A stretch of DNA of 64,000 bases from an uncultured Pelagibacteraceae bacterium (GCA_902575835.1 CACGSX010000001.1:82065-146064); one strand, 5' to 3'. Positions 29,236 through 39,961 are shown, counted from the stretch's first letter. Translations and numbers: made by a program. Notes: generated by a model not told the origin, from the sequence alone.

Positions 29236-30492
29236 TTAACCAATCCAGGTTTTAGTTCCTAAACCTTTTTCATCTAAAAGATGGCCTGTAGAAAATCTAT
29301 TTAATCTTAATTCTGAATTTAATTCATGAACTTGATCTTGTGCAATTGTATGAGCAAATGTCCAACCTGAGACAGGAGTTGATTTAAAACCTCCATAACA
29401 CCATCCGCAGTTTAAATATAAACCTTCAATATGAGTTTTATCAATTATTGGAGAACCATCCATAGACATATCCATGATCCCTCCCCACGTCCTTAACATT
29501 TTTAATCTACTTAAAAATGGAAACAAAGCTAAGCCGCCTGTCAATACATGTTGTATAGTCGGCAAGTTACCTCTTTGAGCATAACTATTATATCCATCAA
29601 GATCACCACCCATTACCATCTCACCTTTATCTGATTGACTTATATAAAAGTGGCCTGCACCAAAAGTTACCACTCCGTCTAACAACGGTTTTACAGGTTC
29701 TGAAACACAAGCTTGCAGTACATGAGTTTCTATTGGCAGTGTCATATTTAATTTTTCAGCTAATATATTTGTGCTACCTGCAACACATAATCCAACTTTT
29801 TTTGCTTTAATATCTCCTCTTGAAGTTCTAATTCCTTTTATCTTTCCATTAACAACATCAAAACCAGTGACCTCACAATGTTGTATTATATCTACTCCCA
29901 TATCATCTGCTTGACGTGCATAACCCCAAGCAACAGCGTCATGTCTTGCAGTACCAGCGCTTGATTGCATTAAGCCTCCAAAAATTGGGAAGCGTACTTC
30001 ATCACTAAAGTCAGCCATTGGAATTAATTTTTTAACTTCGTCTCTATCCAATAACTTTGCATCTATTCCATTTAATCTCATAGAGTTTCCTCTACGAGCA
30101 TATGCATTCATTTGAGCATCTGAGTGGGCTAAGTTTATTATTCCCCTTGGAGAAAACATCACATTAAAGTTCAGTTCTTGACTTAAGTTTCTCCATAAAT
30201 CCATTCCAAATTCATTAAATCTTGCATTAGCATCGTACATAAAATTTGATCTTATGATTGTTGTATTTCGACCAACATTTCCACCACCAATCCAGCCTTT
30301 CTCAATGATAGCTACATTTCTAATGTTATGTTCTTTTGCTAAATAATATGCAGTAGCAAGACCGTGTCCTCCACCTCCAATGATGACTACATCATATTCA
30401 CTTTTTGGAGTTGGATCTTTCCAAGCAACTTCCCAATTTTGGTGATTGGAGAAAGCGTTTTTGATTAGACTAAATACTGAATATTTATGCAT
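29236..30492 (-). CDS. Sarcosine oxidase beta subunit / MgdA-like
   Basis: DVVIIGGGGHGLATAYYLAKEHNIRNVAIIEKGWIGGGNVGRNTTIIRSNF...WCYGGFKSTPVSGW. Confidence 0.94.
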   Translation of the reverse strand: MHKYSVFSLIKNAFSNHQNWEVAWKDPTPKSEYDVVIIGGGGHGLATAYYLAKEHNIRNVAIIEKGWIGGGNVGRNTTIIRSNFMYDANARFNEFGMDLWRNLSQELNFNVMFSPRGIINLAHSDAQMNAYARRGNSMRLNGIDAKLLDRDEVKKLIPMADFSDEVRFPIFGGLMQSSAGTARHDAVAWGYARQADDMGVDIIQHCEVTGFDVVNGKIKGIRTSRGDIKAKKVGLCVAGSTNILAEKLNMTLPIETHVLQACVSEPVKPLLDGVVTFGAGHFYISQSDKGEMVMGGDLDGYNSYAQRGNLPTIQHVLTGGLALFPFLSRLKMLRTWGGIMDMSMDGSPIIDKTHIEGLYLNCGWCYGGFKSTPVSGWTFAHTIAQDQVHELNSELRLNRFSTGHLLDEKGLGTKTWIG

Positions 30493-30613
30493 CCGTAAGT
30501 TTTATAAAATTAAATATAAGTTTTTGCTAATTTTTTTTATATATATTTTTTAGATGTTTAAATACGTGACAAAAAAGGATAGTAATTCTGCTCATTAATA
30601 AGTAATTAGATTT

Positions 30614-32293
30614 ATGTCAAAATCAGATATCCAAATTGCACGAGAAGCAAAAATGAAACCCATTAACGAGATTTTGGGTAAAATTAATGTTCCAGACGAA
30701 CCAAGTGCTTTTAGCCCTATGGGACGTCATATTGCTAAAATAAATTTAGAATATTTAGATGGTTTAAAAGATAAACAAAATGGAAAATTAATTTTAGTTA
30801 CTGCTATTACACCAACTCCTGCTGGTGAGGGAAAAACGACTACGTCAGTTGGTTTAAATGATGGATTAAATAAAATTGGTAAAAATTCTATAGTTTGTTT
30901 ACGTGAACCTAGTTTAGGTCCTTCATTTGGAATGAAAGGCGGAGCAGCAGGTGGTGGATATGCTCAAGTTGTTCCAATGGAACAAATCAATTTACATTTC
31001 ACAGGAGACTTCCATGCAATTACATCTGCTCACAATTTATTGTCAGCGTTAATTGATAATCATATTTATTGGGGAAATAAATTAAACATAGATGTAAGAC
31101 GAGTAGTCTGGAGAAGAGTTATGGATATGAATGATAGATCTTTAAGATCTATCAATATTAATTTGGGTGGAGTTGCGAATGGTTTTCCAAGAGAAGATGG
31201 TTTTGATATTACAGTAGCATCTGAGATAATGGCTATCTTTTGTTTAGCAAATGATCTTGAAGATTTGGAAAAGAGAATCGGTAATATTACAGTTGCTTAT
31301 ACTAGAGATAGAAAGCCTATTTTTGCAAAAGATTTGAATGCTCACGGACCAATGACTGTTTTGTTAAAAGAAGCAATCAGGCCTAATGTAACTCAAACGT
31401 TAGAAAATAATCCAGCAATTATTCATGGTGGTCCTTTTGCAAATATTGCACACGGTTGTAACTCTGTAATAGCAACTAAAGCAGGTTTAAAACTAGCTGA
31501 TTATGTTGTAACTGAAGCTGGATTTGGAGCAGACCTAGGAGCAGAAAAATTTTTAGATATTAAATGTAGAAAATCAAATTTAAAACCTGAGTGTGTAGTT
31601 ATTGTTGCAACAATTAGAGCATTAAAAATGCACGGTGGTGTAGCTAAAGATGATTTAAAAAATGAAAATGTAGACGCGTTAAAAAAAGGTTTAGTAAATT
31701 TAGAAAGACACATTGAAAACGTAAAAAAATTTGGTTTACCGGTAGCGGTTGCTGTTAATCATTTTGTTGCTGATACTGATAATGAGGTAAAAGAGTTAAT
31801 AAATGCTTGTGATAATATGGGAGTTAAAGCTACTTTATGTACTCATTGGTCAAATGGTGGTGAAGGGACAAAAGAACTTGCAGCACATGTTGTAGATTTA
31901 ATTGATCAAAAACAAGCAAATTTTAAATTTTTATATGATGAAAAAACACCTTTGCTAAAGAAAGTTGAAACTGTTGCAAAAGAAATTTATCGAGCAAACG
32001 AAGTTGTTGCTGACAGTAAAATAAAAGATCAATTAAAATCTTTTGAAGAAGCGGGTTATGGAAATTTACCTATATGTGTAGCGAAAACACAGTATAGTTT
32101 TTCTACTGATCCAAACGCAAAAGGTGCTCCAACAGGCCATTCATTACCAATTAGAGAAGTAAGATTATCTTCAGGTGCAGAATTTATTGTTGTTATATGC
32201 GGAGCAATCATGACAATGCCAGGACTTCCTCGAGTTCCTGCAGCAGACTCTATTAAGCTTAATGAAAAAGGTGAAATAGAAGGCTTGTTCTAA
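30614..32293 (+). CDS. fhs: Formate--tetrahydrofolate ligase
   Basis: [61 protein letters not shown]. Confidence 0.97.
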   Translation: MSKSDIQIAREAKMKPINEILGKINVPDEPSAFSPMGRHIAKINLEYLDGLKDKQNGKLILVTAITPTPAGEGKTTTSVGLNDGLNKIGKNSIVCLREPSLGPSFGMKGGAAGGGYAQVVPMEQINLHFTGDFHAITSAHNLLSALIDNHIYWGNKLNIDVRRVVWRRVMDMNDRSLRSININLGGVANGFPREDGFDITVASEIMAIFCLANDLEDLEKRIGNITVAYTRDRKPIFAKDLNAHGPMTVLLKEAIRPNVTQTLENNPAIIHGGPFANIAHGCNSVIATKAGLKLADYVVTEAGFGADLGAEKFLDIKCRKSNLKPECVVIVATIRALKMHGGVAKDDLKNENVDALKKGLVNLERHIENVKKFGLPVAVAVNHFVADTDNEVKELINACDNMGVKATLCTHWSNGGEGTKELAAHVVDLIDQKQANFKFLYDEKTPLLKKVETVAKEIYRANEVVADSKIKDQLKSFEEAGYGNLPICVAKTQYSFSTDPNAKGAPTGHSLPIREVRLSSGAEFIVVICGAIMTMPGLPRVPAADSIKLNEKGEIEGLF

Positions 32294-33072
32294 TTTAAAA
32301 TATTTAACCAATTTTCTAATTCTCTCATCCTTGCATCTTTATTAGAAATTTTATTTTCATCTTCTATAATTTTTACATGAGTGTCTATTTCCATTTGGTC
32401 AATAAAGGCTTTTTTTTCTAACAGTCGATCTCTCCTAAAATGAATTAAGCTTATCATTTTGGCATAAGTTATCTCTGGATGATATTGAATTCCCCATACA
32501 TTGGTTTGACCAACGTTAAAATTTACACCCATGACTTTATTTATTGGGTTTGATGAAAGTAATGTAGAGCCCTCGGGTAATTTTACAACTTCATCAAAAT
32601 TAAAAGCTGGAGTATTAAATTTTTGATTTTTATTTTTATAAAGCGGATGTTTAAGTCCGTTTTCATTTATTTCTATATCATGAGCTATTCCCCTGTGAGC
32701 GCCATTAGGGCATTTCTTTACTTCACCACCAGCAACCGTTACAGCAACTTGCATTCCCCAACAAATCGCGAATATATTTTTTATATTCTTTTGACATTCC
32801 CTCATAAAATTTATTTGTCTTCTTATTTCTGGAGTATCATTGTAGATATTTAAACTACTACCACCCCATATCATTCCATTATATTTAGTTAAATCTTTGG
32901 CTACTTCGTTAATGTTTTCATCTGATGAAGGATTAACAACATCAATATCTAATTTATCTGTAAAATAACTAATACTGTCTTTTAAACTTTCAGTATGAGT
33001 TTTAATTCCACCATCAGTGAAGCTTTGATTTTCTTCTCTAAGATTGCCTTCAACTATAAGAATTCTTTTCAT
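32290..33072 (-). CDS. Class-I glutamine amidotransferase-like protein
   Basis: [16 protein letters not shown] nucleophile elbow; WGIQYHPE. Confidence 0.85.
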   Translation of the reverse strand: MKRILIVEGNLREENQSFTDGGIKTHTESLKDSISYFTDKLDIDVVNPSSDENINEVAKDLTKYNGMIWGGSSLNIYNDTPEIRRQINFMRECQKNIKNIFAICWGMQVAVTVAGGEVKKCPNGAHRGIAHDIEINENGLKHPLYKNKNQKFNTPAFNFDEVVKLPEGSTLLSSNPINKVMGVNFNVGQTNVWGIQYHPEITYAKMISLIHFRRDRLLEKKAFIDQMEIDTHVKIIEDENKISNKDARMRELENWLNILN

Positions 33073-34229
33073 TAAAATAATTTACCTGAAATACTGTGTT
33101 CATAAAGTGCTTTCATGTCATCCTTACTCATTGTCCTTGGATTGGTAGAAGTTGATGGATCTTCTAATGCCATAACTGATAACTGATCTAAATTTATTTT
33201 ATTTACATCAACAATTTCTGATAATTTGTGTGGTATATTTAATTCTTTTCTTAGTTCTAATATCCAGTGTAAAAAACTATCAAAACTTTTATCCAGTTCG
33301 AGATAATCACATATAGAAATTATCCTTTTTTCAATCATTTCTTTGTTAAAAGTTAATACATAAGGCATAAAGATTGCATTTGATAAACCGTGGTGAACAT
33401 TAAATTGGGCATTAATAGGGTGGCTTAGAGAATGAATGGCTCCAAGCCCTTTTTGAAAAGCAGTAGAACCCATGCTAGCTGAAGCTAATAATTCTGCTCT
33501 AGCATTTAAATCTTTACCGTTCTTAACTGCTTTAATTAATGAGTTTTTAATTAATTTCATTCCCTCAATCGCAATTCCATCAGCCATTGGGTGGAATCCT
33601 GGTGCACAAAAAGCCTCTAAATTGTGTGCCAAAGCATCCATGCCTGTCGCTGCAGTCAATCTTGGAGAAAGATCTAAAGTTAAATTAGGATCTAAAATTA
33701 CAATTGAAGGTAAAAATTTCGGGTGGAAAATAATTTTTTTTATACCTGTTTGTTTATTGACTATAGCTGATGCTCTTCCAGTTTCTGATCCTGTCCCTGC
33801 TGTAGTGGGTACAGCAATGATAGGTGCAATGTTAGTTTCATCTGCTCTTTTCCAATAATCACCGATATCTTCAAAATCCCATATTGGTCTAGATTGTGCT
33901 GACATAAAAGCAATAGCTTTTCCTACATCAAGACCGCTGCCACCACCAAATGCAATAACTCCATCACAACTTAATTTCTTAAACTCACCGACCCCCTCTT
34001 CCACATTCTCTCCTACAGGATTACCTGAAAAATTTGAAAAAACTTGAAGATGATTATGGGTCTTTTTTAAATCATTAATTATATCTTGAACCATTTTTAA
34101 ATTAATTAAATCCTTATCTGTGACAAATAATGGTTTCTCAATTTTCAAATTTTTACAGGCTATGCTTAAATCTTGAATTCTATTCTCTCCAACCCAAATT
34201 GTAGTAGGATAATTCCAATTAGTTTTCAT
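33072..34229 (-). CDS. Iron-containing alcohol dehydrogenase
   Basis: VIAFGGGSGLDVGKAIAFM, VPTTAGTGSE, GLGAIHSLSHPINAQFNVHHGLSNAIFMPYV. Confidence 0.93.
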   Translation of the reverse strand: MKTNWNYPTTIWVGENRIQDLSIACKNLKIEKPLFVTDKDLINLKMVQDIINDLKKTHNHLQVFSNFSGNPVGENVEEGVGEFKKLSCDGVIAFGGGSGLDVGKAIAFMSAQSRPIWDFEDIGDYWKRADETNIAPIIAVPTTAGTGSETGRASAIVNKQTGIKKIIFHPKFLPSIVILDPNLTLDLSPRLTAATGMDALAHNLEAFCAPGFHPMADGIAIEGMKLIKNSLIKAVKNGKDLNARAELLASASMGSTAFQKGLGAIHSLSHPINAQFNVHHGLSNAIFMPYVLTFNKEMIEKRIISICDYLELDKSFDSFLHWILELRKELNIPHKLSEIVDVNKINLDQLSVMALEDPSTSTNPRTMSKDDMKALYEHSISGKLF

Positions 34230-34305
34230 ATTAAAATAATATTTAATTTTTCTATTTTTCTTAGTACAATATATTTATAATTTTAATTGTAGAGGAAAAA
34301 TTATC

Positions 34306-35640
34306 ATGACTAAAGTCGCTATTATCGGTGCTGGACCTTGTGGGTTATCAATACTCAGGGCTTTTGAACATGCCGAGAAAAAAGGAGACAAAATACCTGA
34401 AATAGTTTGCTTCGAAAAACAAAGTGATTGGGGAGGTCTTTGGAATTATAGCTGGAGAACAGGATCTGACCAATATGGAGATCCAGTTCATAATAGTATG
34501 TATAGATATCTTTGGTCAAACGGACCTAAAGAGTGTCTTGAATTTGCAGATTATTCTTTTGATGAACATTTTGGTAAGCCAATTCCATCTTTCCCACCTA
34601 GAGAAGTACTTTATGATTATATCACGAGTAGAGTAAGTAAAGGAAATTTAAGAAATAAAATTAAATTTAATACAAGAGTAGTTAATACAGTTTTTAAATC
34701 AGATAAATTTGAAGTTAGCTATCAAGATAAAGAAAATGATAAAATTTTAACTGATCATTTTGATTACGTTGTAGTGTCCACTGGTCATTTTTCAGTTCCT
34801 TTTATACCTGAATATAAAGGTATGAGTTCATTTCCTGGAAGAATAATGCACTCACATGATTTTAGAGATGCAGAAGAATTTAGAGGAAAAAATATTATAG
34901 TTTTAGGAAGCAGTTATTCCGCTGAGGATATTGCGCTTCAATGCAATAAATATGGAGCAAAAAGTGTAACAATTGGCTACAGGCATAATCCTATGGGTTT
35001 TAAATGGCCTGAAGGAATGAAGGAAGTATTCTATTTAGATAGATTAGAGGGAAAAAAAGCAATTTTTAAAGATGGCACCGAACAGGATGCAGATGTAATA
35101 ATACTATGTACTGGTTACCTACATCATTTTCCTTTCTTGGAAGAAAATTTAAAACTTAAAACAAGAAACAGACTTTATCCTCCAAAATTATACAAAGGTA
35201 TTGTTTGGCAAGATAATCACAAACTTTTATATCTAGGAATGCAAGATCAGTTTCACACATTTAATATGTTTGATTGCCAAGCTTGGTACGCAAGAGATGT
35301 TATAATGGGGAAAATAAATATGCCAAGTGGAGATGAAATCGAAAAAGATATAAACAAATGGGTTGCTTTAGAAGAAAAACTAGAAAATCCTGATCAGATG
35401 ATTGATTTTCAAACTGAATACACAAAAGAATTGCATGAGATGTCGGATTATCCAAAGATAGATTTTGAATTAATCAGAAAACATTTTAAAGAATGGGAGC
35501 ATCATAAGGTTGAAGATATATCAACTTACAGAAATAAATCTTTTTCATCTCCAGTTACAGGGTCAATAGCTCCTGTTCATCATACACCTTGGGCAAAAGC
35601 AATGGATGACTCATCTGAAACTTTCATGAATAATAAATGA
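34306..35640 (+). CDS. tmm: Trimethylamine monooxygenase (flavin-containing monooxygenase)
   Basis: IGAGPCGLSILRAF, VVVSTGHFSVPFIPEYKG (FMO motif), GSSYSAEDIALQ, length and sequence as Tmm; methylamine gene context. Confidence 0.85.
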   Translation: MTKVAIIGAGPCGLSILRAFEHAEKKGDKIPEIVCFEKQSDWGGLWNYSWRTGSDQYGDPVHNSMYRYLWSNGPKECLEFADYSFDEHFGKPIPSFPPREVLYDYITSRVSKGNLRNKIKFNTRVVNTVFKSDKFEVSYQDKENDKILTDHFDYVVVSTGHFSVPFIPEYKGMSSFPGRIMHSHDFRDAEEFRGKNIIVLGSSYSAEDIALQCNKYGAKSVTIGYRHNPMGFKWPEGMKEVFYLDRLEGKKAIFKDGTEQDADVIILCTGYLHHFPFLEENLKLKTRNRLYPPKLYKGIVWQDNHKLLYLGMQDQFHTFNMFDCQAWYARDVIMGKINMPSGDEIEKDINKWVALEEKLENPDQMIDFQTEYTKELHEMSDYPKIDFELIRKHFKEWEHHKVEDISTYRNKSFSSPVTGSIAPVHHTPWAKAMDDSSETFMNNK

Positions 35641-35648
35641 GATTAATT

Positions 35649-37379
35649 TTAATTAATACTCAACCAAAAAGTTTGAAAAGGATTGAAAACTAATTCTTTA
35701 TCAAACGTAATCTTTAATTTTTGACTTAATAAATTTTTTGATTTTAAGTATTTTGAGTCGATTTTTAAAACTTGAGTTTTTGATGTTAAATTTGTGATTG
35801 CTAGTATTTTTTGTGATTTGTCTAAACTTATTCTTTCAAGTGCATAGAATTTTGACCCAAAATTTAGATTCTTTCTTTGTGCATTTGGATGAAATGCTTT
35901 TTGCTTTCTCCTAATTTTTATTAAATTTGTCATTTCATTATAAAATACTGATTGTTTGGAATTATTTATTTTTAAATTTTTTATAAGTCTTTCATTGTTC
36001 CATTTATATCTATTTAAATCTCTTTTATTATCTGTAATTATAAATTTACTAATATCATTTGAAGTTCCAAAAAGAGAATTGAAATAAAAAGCAGGAACTC
36101 CTTCGAATGAAAGAATTATACTATGTGCAGCTAAATAACGTTCTAATGAATAATTTCCATTTTCATCAAAATCACTTGCTTTAAAAGTGTTAAATAAAGT
36201 AATGTTTGCTTCATACACTTGCTTTTTTGAGCCATTTATTTTTCTATATGAAAATTCACCTCCGTTTTTTTTTAGACGACTAAATAATTTATTTAAAGAT
36301 GATTTGGTTAATAATCCTTCAGCTGGTCTCATTCCGACTCCGTCATGAGAGGCTAAAAAATTTAGATAACTAGTTCCTTTTTTTAAACTTGGAAATTTTT
36401 TACTCCATTTAGTAAGTTCAGAGCCATTCTCAAATAGCAAACTTTTAATTATTAAAGGAGGTAGTGAAAAATTATAAATCCAATGTGCTTGATCATTTTT
36501 TCCAAAGTAACTAAGATTTTGTTTTTCAGGTAAATTGGTTTCAGTGATTAAAATTTTTTTTTGTTTTAGATTAGAACAAATTATTCTTAACAGTTTAATT
36601 ATTTTGTGTGTATTTGAATGATTAATACATTTTGTGCCACTTTCTTTCCACAAATATGCTATTGCATCTAATCTAAAAATATTTACTCCACGATTTATTA
36701 AAAAGAACATTATCTTAATAAATCTAATTAATACTTTTGGATTTTTGAAATTTAAATCTATTTGGTCAGGGCTAAAAGTTCTCCACAAATAAGTGGTCTT
36801 ATTGCGAATTTTTATTTTTTTTAATAATTTATGTTCACGTGGTCTCACAACGTTTTTAGAATTAAATTTTTTATCTATCGTTAAAAAATAATCATTGCCT
36901 GGTGACTTATTTAATAAAAAATTTTTAAACCAGATACCACGTGAAGAAGAATGATTTATTACGATATCTGCCATAATTGAATTATATTTTGACAAATCTT
37001 TAATATCTTGCCAGGTGCCTAATTTACTGTCTACTTCACAGTGATCTTTAACTGAGAAACCGCTGTCACTACTTGAGGGATAAAATGGTAAAAAATGAAT
37101 TGTATTAAAGTAATTTTTTAAAAATCTTTCATAAAAACTTTTAAAAATTTTAAGTTTTTTTTTATTTTTTCCAGCAGTAATGTTGTCTGCGTAAGTTATT
37201 AGAACTGATAACTTTTCGTCTATTATTAAATTTTTGGATAACTTTATTCGTCTATTAAAATCTTTTATTAAATTAGATATTTCAGATGAATAAAATTTTA
37301 AGTCATTTTTATCCTCATAATTTTTGTACAAATCATGAAAAATTTTATTTATTTTTGATATGTAGATAGATTGATCCAT
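35649..37379 (-). CDS. GH13_18-type sugar phosphorylase (sucrose/glucosylglycerate/glucosylglycerol phosphorylase-like)
   Basis: HFLPFYPSSSDSGFSVKDH, ADIVINHSS, FRLDAIAYLWKESGT, ITETNLPEKQNLSYFG, FLASHDGVGMRPAEG. Confidence 0.85.
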   Translation of the reverse strand: MDQSIYISKINKIFHDLYKNYEDKNDLKFYSSEISNLIKDFNRRIKLSKNLIIDEKLSVLITYADNITAGKNKKKLKIFKSFYERFLKNYFNTIHFLPFYPSSSDSGFSVKDHCEVDSKLGTWQDIKDLSKYNSIMADIVINHSSSRGIWFKNFLLNKSPGNDYFLTIDKKFNSKNVVRPREHKLLKKIKIRNKTTYLWRTFSPDQIDLNFKNPKVLIRFIKIMFFLINRGVNIFRLDAIAYLWKESGTKCINHSNTHKIIKLLRIICSNLKQKKILITETNLPEKQNLSYFGKNDQAHWIYNFSLPPLIIKSLLFENGSELTKWSKKFPSLKKGTSYLNFLASHDGVGMRPAEGLLTKSSLNKLFSRLKKNGGEFSYRKINGSKKQVYEANITLFNTFKASDFDENGNYSLERYLAAHSIILSFEGVPAFYFNSLFGTSNDISKFIITDNKRDLNRYKWNNERLIKNLKINNSKQSVFYNEMTNLIKIRRKQKAFHPNAQRKNLNFGSKFYALERISLDKSQKILAITNLTSKTQVLKIDSKYLKSKNLLSQKLKITFDKELVFNPFQTFWLSIN

Positions 37380-37467
37380 TAAATATTTATCAGAAATTAA
37401 TTATAGTAATCTTATATAATTTTTTAAAATCCATGAATTAAATTTTCTTTTTAAGTTCCATTTTTTA

Positions 37468-38661
37468 TTAACCTTTAACACTTCCTGCGGTAAGCCCACT
37501 TACTAAATATTTTTCAAAATAAACAAAAATTATTAAAATTGGCAAAGTTACTACTACAGACCCTGCCATCAAATATTGTCTAGGTGTTTCGGCCCCAACA
37601 TTGAGAAACTGAATAGCTCTTGATAATGTGAATGTATTTGGCCGATCTAAAAACATTAATGAAAATAAAAATTCATTCCAAGCTATCATAAATACATACA
37701 AAGCTACTGATGATATTGCAGGTAAACTAAGTGGGAGTATAATTTTAAAAATTATACCAAGCCAATTTTGACCATCTATTATCCCTGCTTCTTCTAATTC
37801 TTTTGGTATACTTTTAAAGTAACCTTGCAGCATATAAATTGCTACAGGTAAAGTCGTAGCTGTATAAACAATTAGCAAACCCTCAATAGAGTTTCTTAAA
37901 CCAAGCTGACTAAAAATTGTATATAAAGGTATCACCAAAACTATCGCTGGAAACAAATAGATTATTAATATGGATGTTGATAAAAAATTTTTTCCAAAGA
38001 AATTAAGTCTTGCAACCGCGTAGGCAGCTGGTATTGCAAAAATTAATGTTATAACTACAGTTCCTAAAGAGACAATTGTGCTAGTAAGCATATATCTTCC
38101 AAAATTATAATCTTTGAATACTACAAAATAAGACTTGAATAATTCTGGCAAACCTTGTGCGAAGTTAATACTAAAGTCTAATGGGTTTAATAATAATAAT
38201 GCTTGAGTTTTAAAGCTTGTAACTAACATCATGTAAAAAGGGAAAAGAATTACAAAAGAGAACAGTGTAATCCCAAACAGTGTTAAAAAATTAAAGAATA
38301 ATTTTTGAGACGAGTGATTTTTTGACAAAAAGTTTTTGTCGTAATTTTTAATAGTATTGAAGAAAAATAATGAAATTAAAAATATACCAAGACTGTACCA
38401 AAAAGGTAAATTTAATGAGATGAAATAATCGAAGATAGAAAATAAAAGTGCAAGTAAAATTAGTTTAATATTTAAATTAAGTTTTTTTCCAATTAAAAGG
38501 TTTATTACACAAAGAATTATTCCAAAAATAAATAATTTATTAAAATTAAAATTTATTAATTCAATTCCTTGTAGTGTAACTAAGATTTTCCAAATACAAA
38601 TTAATGAAAACAAAAATAATGATGAGATAAAGCAATAAGTTAATATATTTTTAATTTTCAT
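37468..38661 (-). CDS. Sugar ABC transporter permease (MalG/CUT1 type) with extended N-terminus
   Basis: EAGIIDGQNWLGIIFKIILPLSLPAIS EAA loop; extra hydrophobic N-terminal segments. Confidence 0.9.
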   Translation of the reverse strand: MKIKNILTYCFISSLFLFSLICIWKILVTLQGIELINFNFNKLFIFGIILCVINLLIGKKLNLNIKLILLALLFSIFDYFISLNLPFWYSLGIFLISLFFFNTIKNYDKNFLSKNHSSQKLFFNFLTLFGITLFSFVILFPFYMMLVTSFKTQALLLLNPLDFSINFAQGLPELFKSYFVVFKDYNFGRYMLTSTIVSLGTVVITLIFAIPAAYAVARLNFFGKNFLSTSILIIYLFPAIVLVIPLYTIFSQLGLRNSIEGLLIVYTATTLPVAIYMLQGYFKSIPKELEEAGIIDGQNWLGIIFKIILPLSLPAISSVALYVFMIAWNEFLFSLMFLDRPNTFTLSRAIQFLNVGAETPRQYLMAGSVVVTLPILIIFVYFEKYLVSGLTAGSVKG

Positions 38662-39910
38662 CCGCTCTTTTTCCTAAAAGTTTAAAATAGATAAACATAA
38701 AAATTAACAGAAAGACTACAATCACAATAGAAACTGCAGAGCCCATACCAATATCCCCGATTGAAAAACCTTGTTGATATACATTTATTGGCAATGTTCT
38801 TGTACCTGATGCTCCTCCAGTAAGTAAGAAGATGTCTTCAAATTTATTGAAATTCCAAATAAATCTAATCATAAATAAAATTGAAATCACTGCTAATATC
38901 TGGGGTAAAGTAATATTAAGAAATTTTTGTAAAGGATTTGCACCATCAACATCGGCTGCTTCATACAATTCTTTTGGAACCGCTTGAAGACGAGCAAGAA
39001 TAAATAAAAATGCTAGAGGAAAATATCTCCAAATTTCAAAAATAATTACAGTTGTTAATGCTAGCCTCAATTTAAAATCAAAACCAAGTATGTTTAAAGT
39101 TACATATTTTTGTCCTAGCAAATTTATTGGTCCATCAATAATTTGATAGTTAATTAATAAATTGTTCAAAGTTCCACTTGTTGGATCAAGTAAAAGTTCC
39201 CAGGTATAAGCAAGAGCAACAACTGGCGCAACATAAGGAAATAAAAGAACACTTCTCATAAATGTTCTTCCAAAAAATTTTTGATTTACCATTTGTGCAG
39301 CCAAAATTCCAAAAACTATTGCACCTATTGTTCCAAAAAAAGTGTAATAAAAAGTTGTTGATAATAGATCTATAAATGCTTTGTCTTTAATCACTTTTTT
39401 GAAATTATTTAAAGTAAATTCATAAGTTAATAATATATTTTGTGACTTACCTGATAGTTTAGGTTTATAAGATTTTATATCCTTCTTAGAAATTTCTTGA
39501 TTATTAGTATTTTGAAATACTATTTCTAAATTTTCTCGATATTTTTTTGGCCAATTACCTAACTCACACTTAAGTAAATTTGATTTAAATTGGCATTTAT
39601 TATCTAAATCTATTGGTTCGATATCATCTGGATATTTATCTTTAAATTTTACATTAGTAATTTCTTGTATAAGAGAACTATTTCTTAATTTATAAATTAT
39701 TTTTATTTGATTTGGATTATCTTTAATTGATTTTACTAATTTTTTTGCTCTTGGTTCTGGAATTCTTAAATCTTTAAGCTCTACATTTTTAAAACTGATC
39801 CAAATATTGGAAAATATTGGAAATAAAATTATAGAAAAAACTAAAAGAACCGATGGTAATATTAAAAGATAAGCTGTTCTTTTTTCAATTTTTGCAAGTT
39901 TTGTACTCAT
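38651..39910 (-). CDS. Sugar ABC transporter permease (MalF/CUT1 type)
   Basis: EAADVDGANPLQKFLNITLPQI EAA loop; large periplasmic insertion after TM1. Confidence 0.9.
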   Translation of the reverse strand: MSTKLAKIEKRTAYLLILPSVLLVFSIILFPIFSNIWISFKNVELKDLRIPEPRAKKLVKSIKDNPNQIKIIYKLRNSSLIQEITNVKFKDKYPDDIEPIDLDNKCQFKSNLLKCELGNWPKKYRENLEIVFQNTNNQEISKKDIKSYKPKLSGKSQNILLTYEFTLNNFKKVIKDKAFIDLLSTTFYYTFFGTIGAIVFGILAAQMVNQKFFGRTFMRSVLLFPYVAPVVALAYTWELLLDPTSGTLNNLLINYQIIDGPINLLGQKYVTLNILGFDFKLRLALTTVIIFEIWRYFPLAFLFILARLQAVPKELYEAADVDGANPLQKFLNITLPQILAVISILFMIRFIWNFNKFEDIFLLTGGASGTRTLPINVYQQGFSIGDIGMGSAVSIVIVVFLLIFMFIYFKLLGKRADEN

Positions 39911-39948
39911 AAAAAAAAGCGGATAATTAATATTACCCGCTTTTTTTA
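39911..39948 (-). terminator. Hairpin between substrate-binding protein and permease genes (attenuator/partial terminator)
   Basis: aaaaaaaagcgg ataattaatatta cccgcttttttt: A-tract/GC stem/T-tract dyad. Confidence 0.7.
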
Positions 39949-39961
39949 ATTATTTAAATTA

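Noticed and set aside
30493-30613. Possible riboswitch upstream of fhs or the sox genes
   Set aside because: Short AT-rich divergent spacer without recognisable glycine, SAM or THF riboswitch conserved core by eye
33472-33858. 128-aa plus-strand ORF
   Set aside because: Antisense to the Fe-ADH with its conserved motifs; treated as shadow ORF
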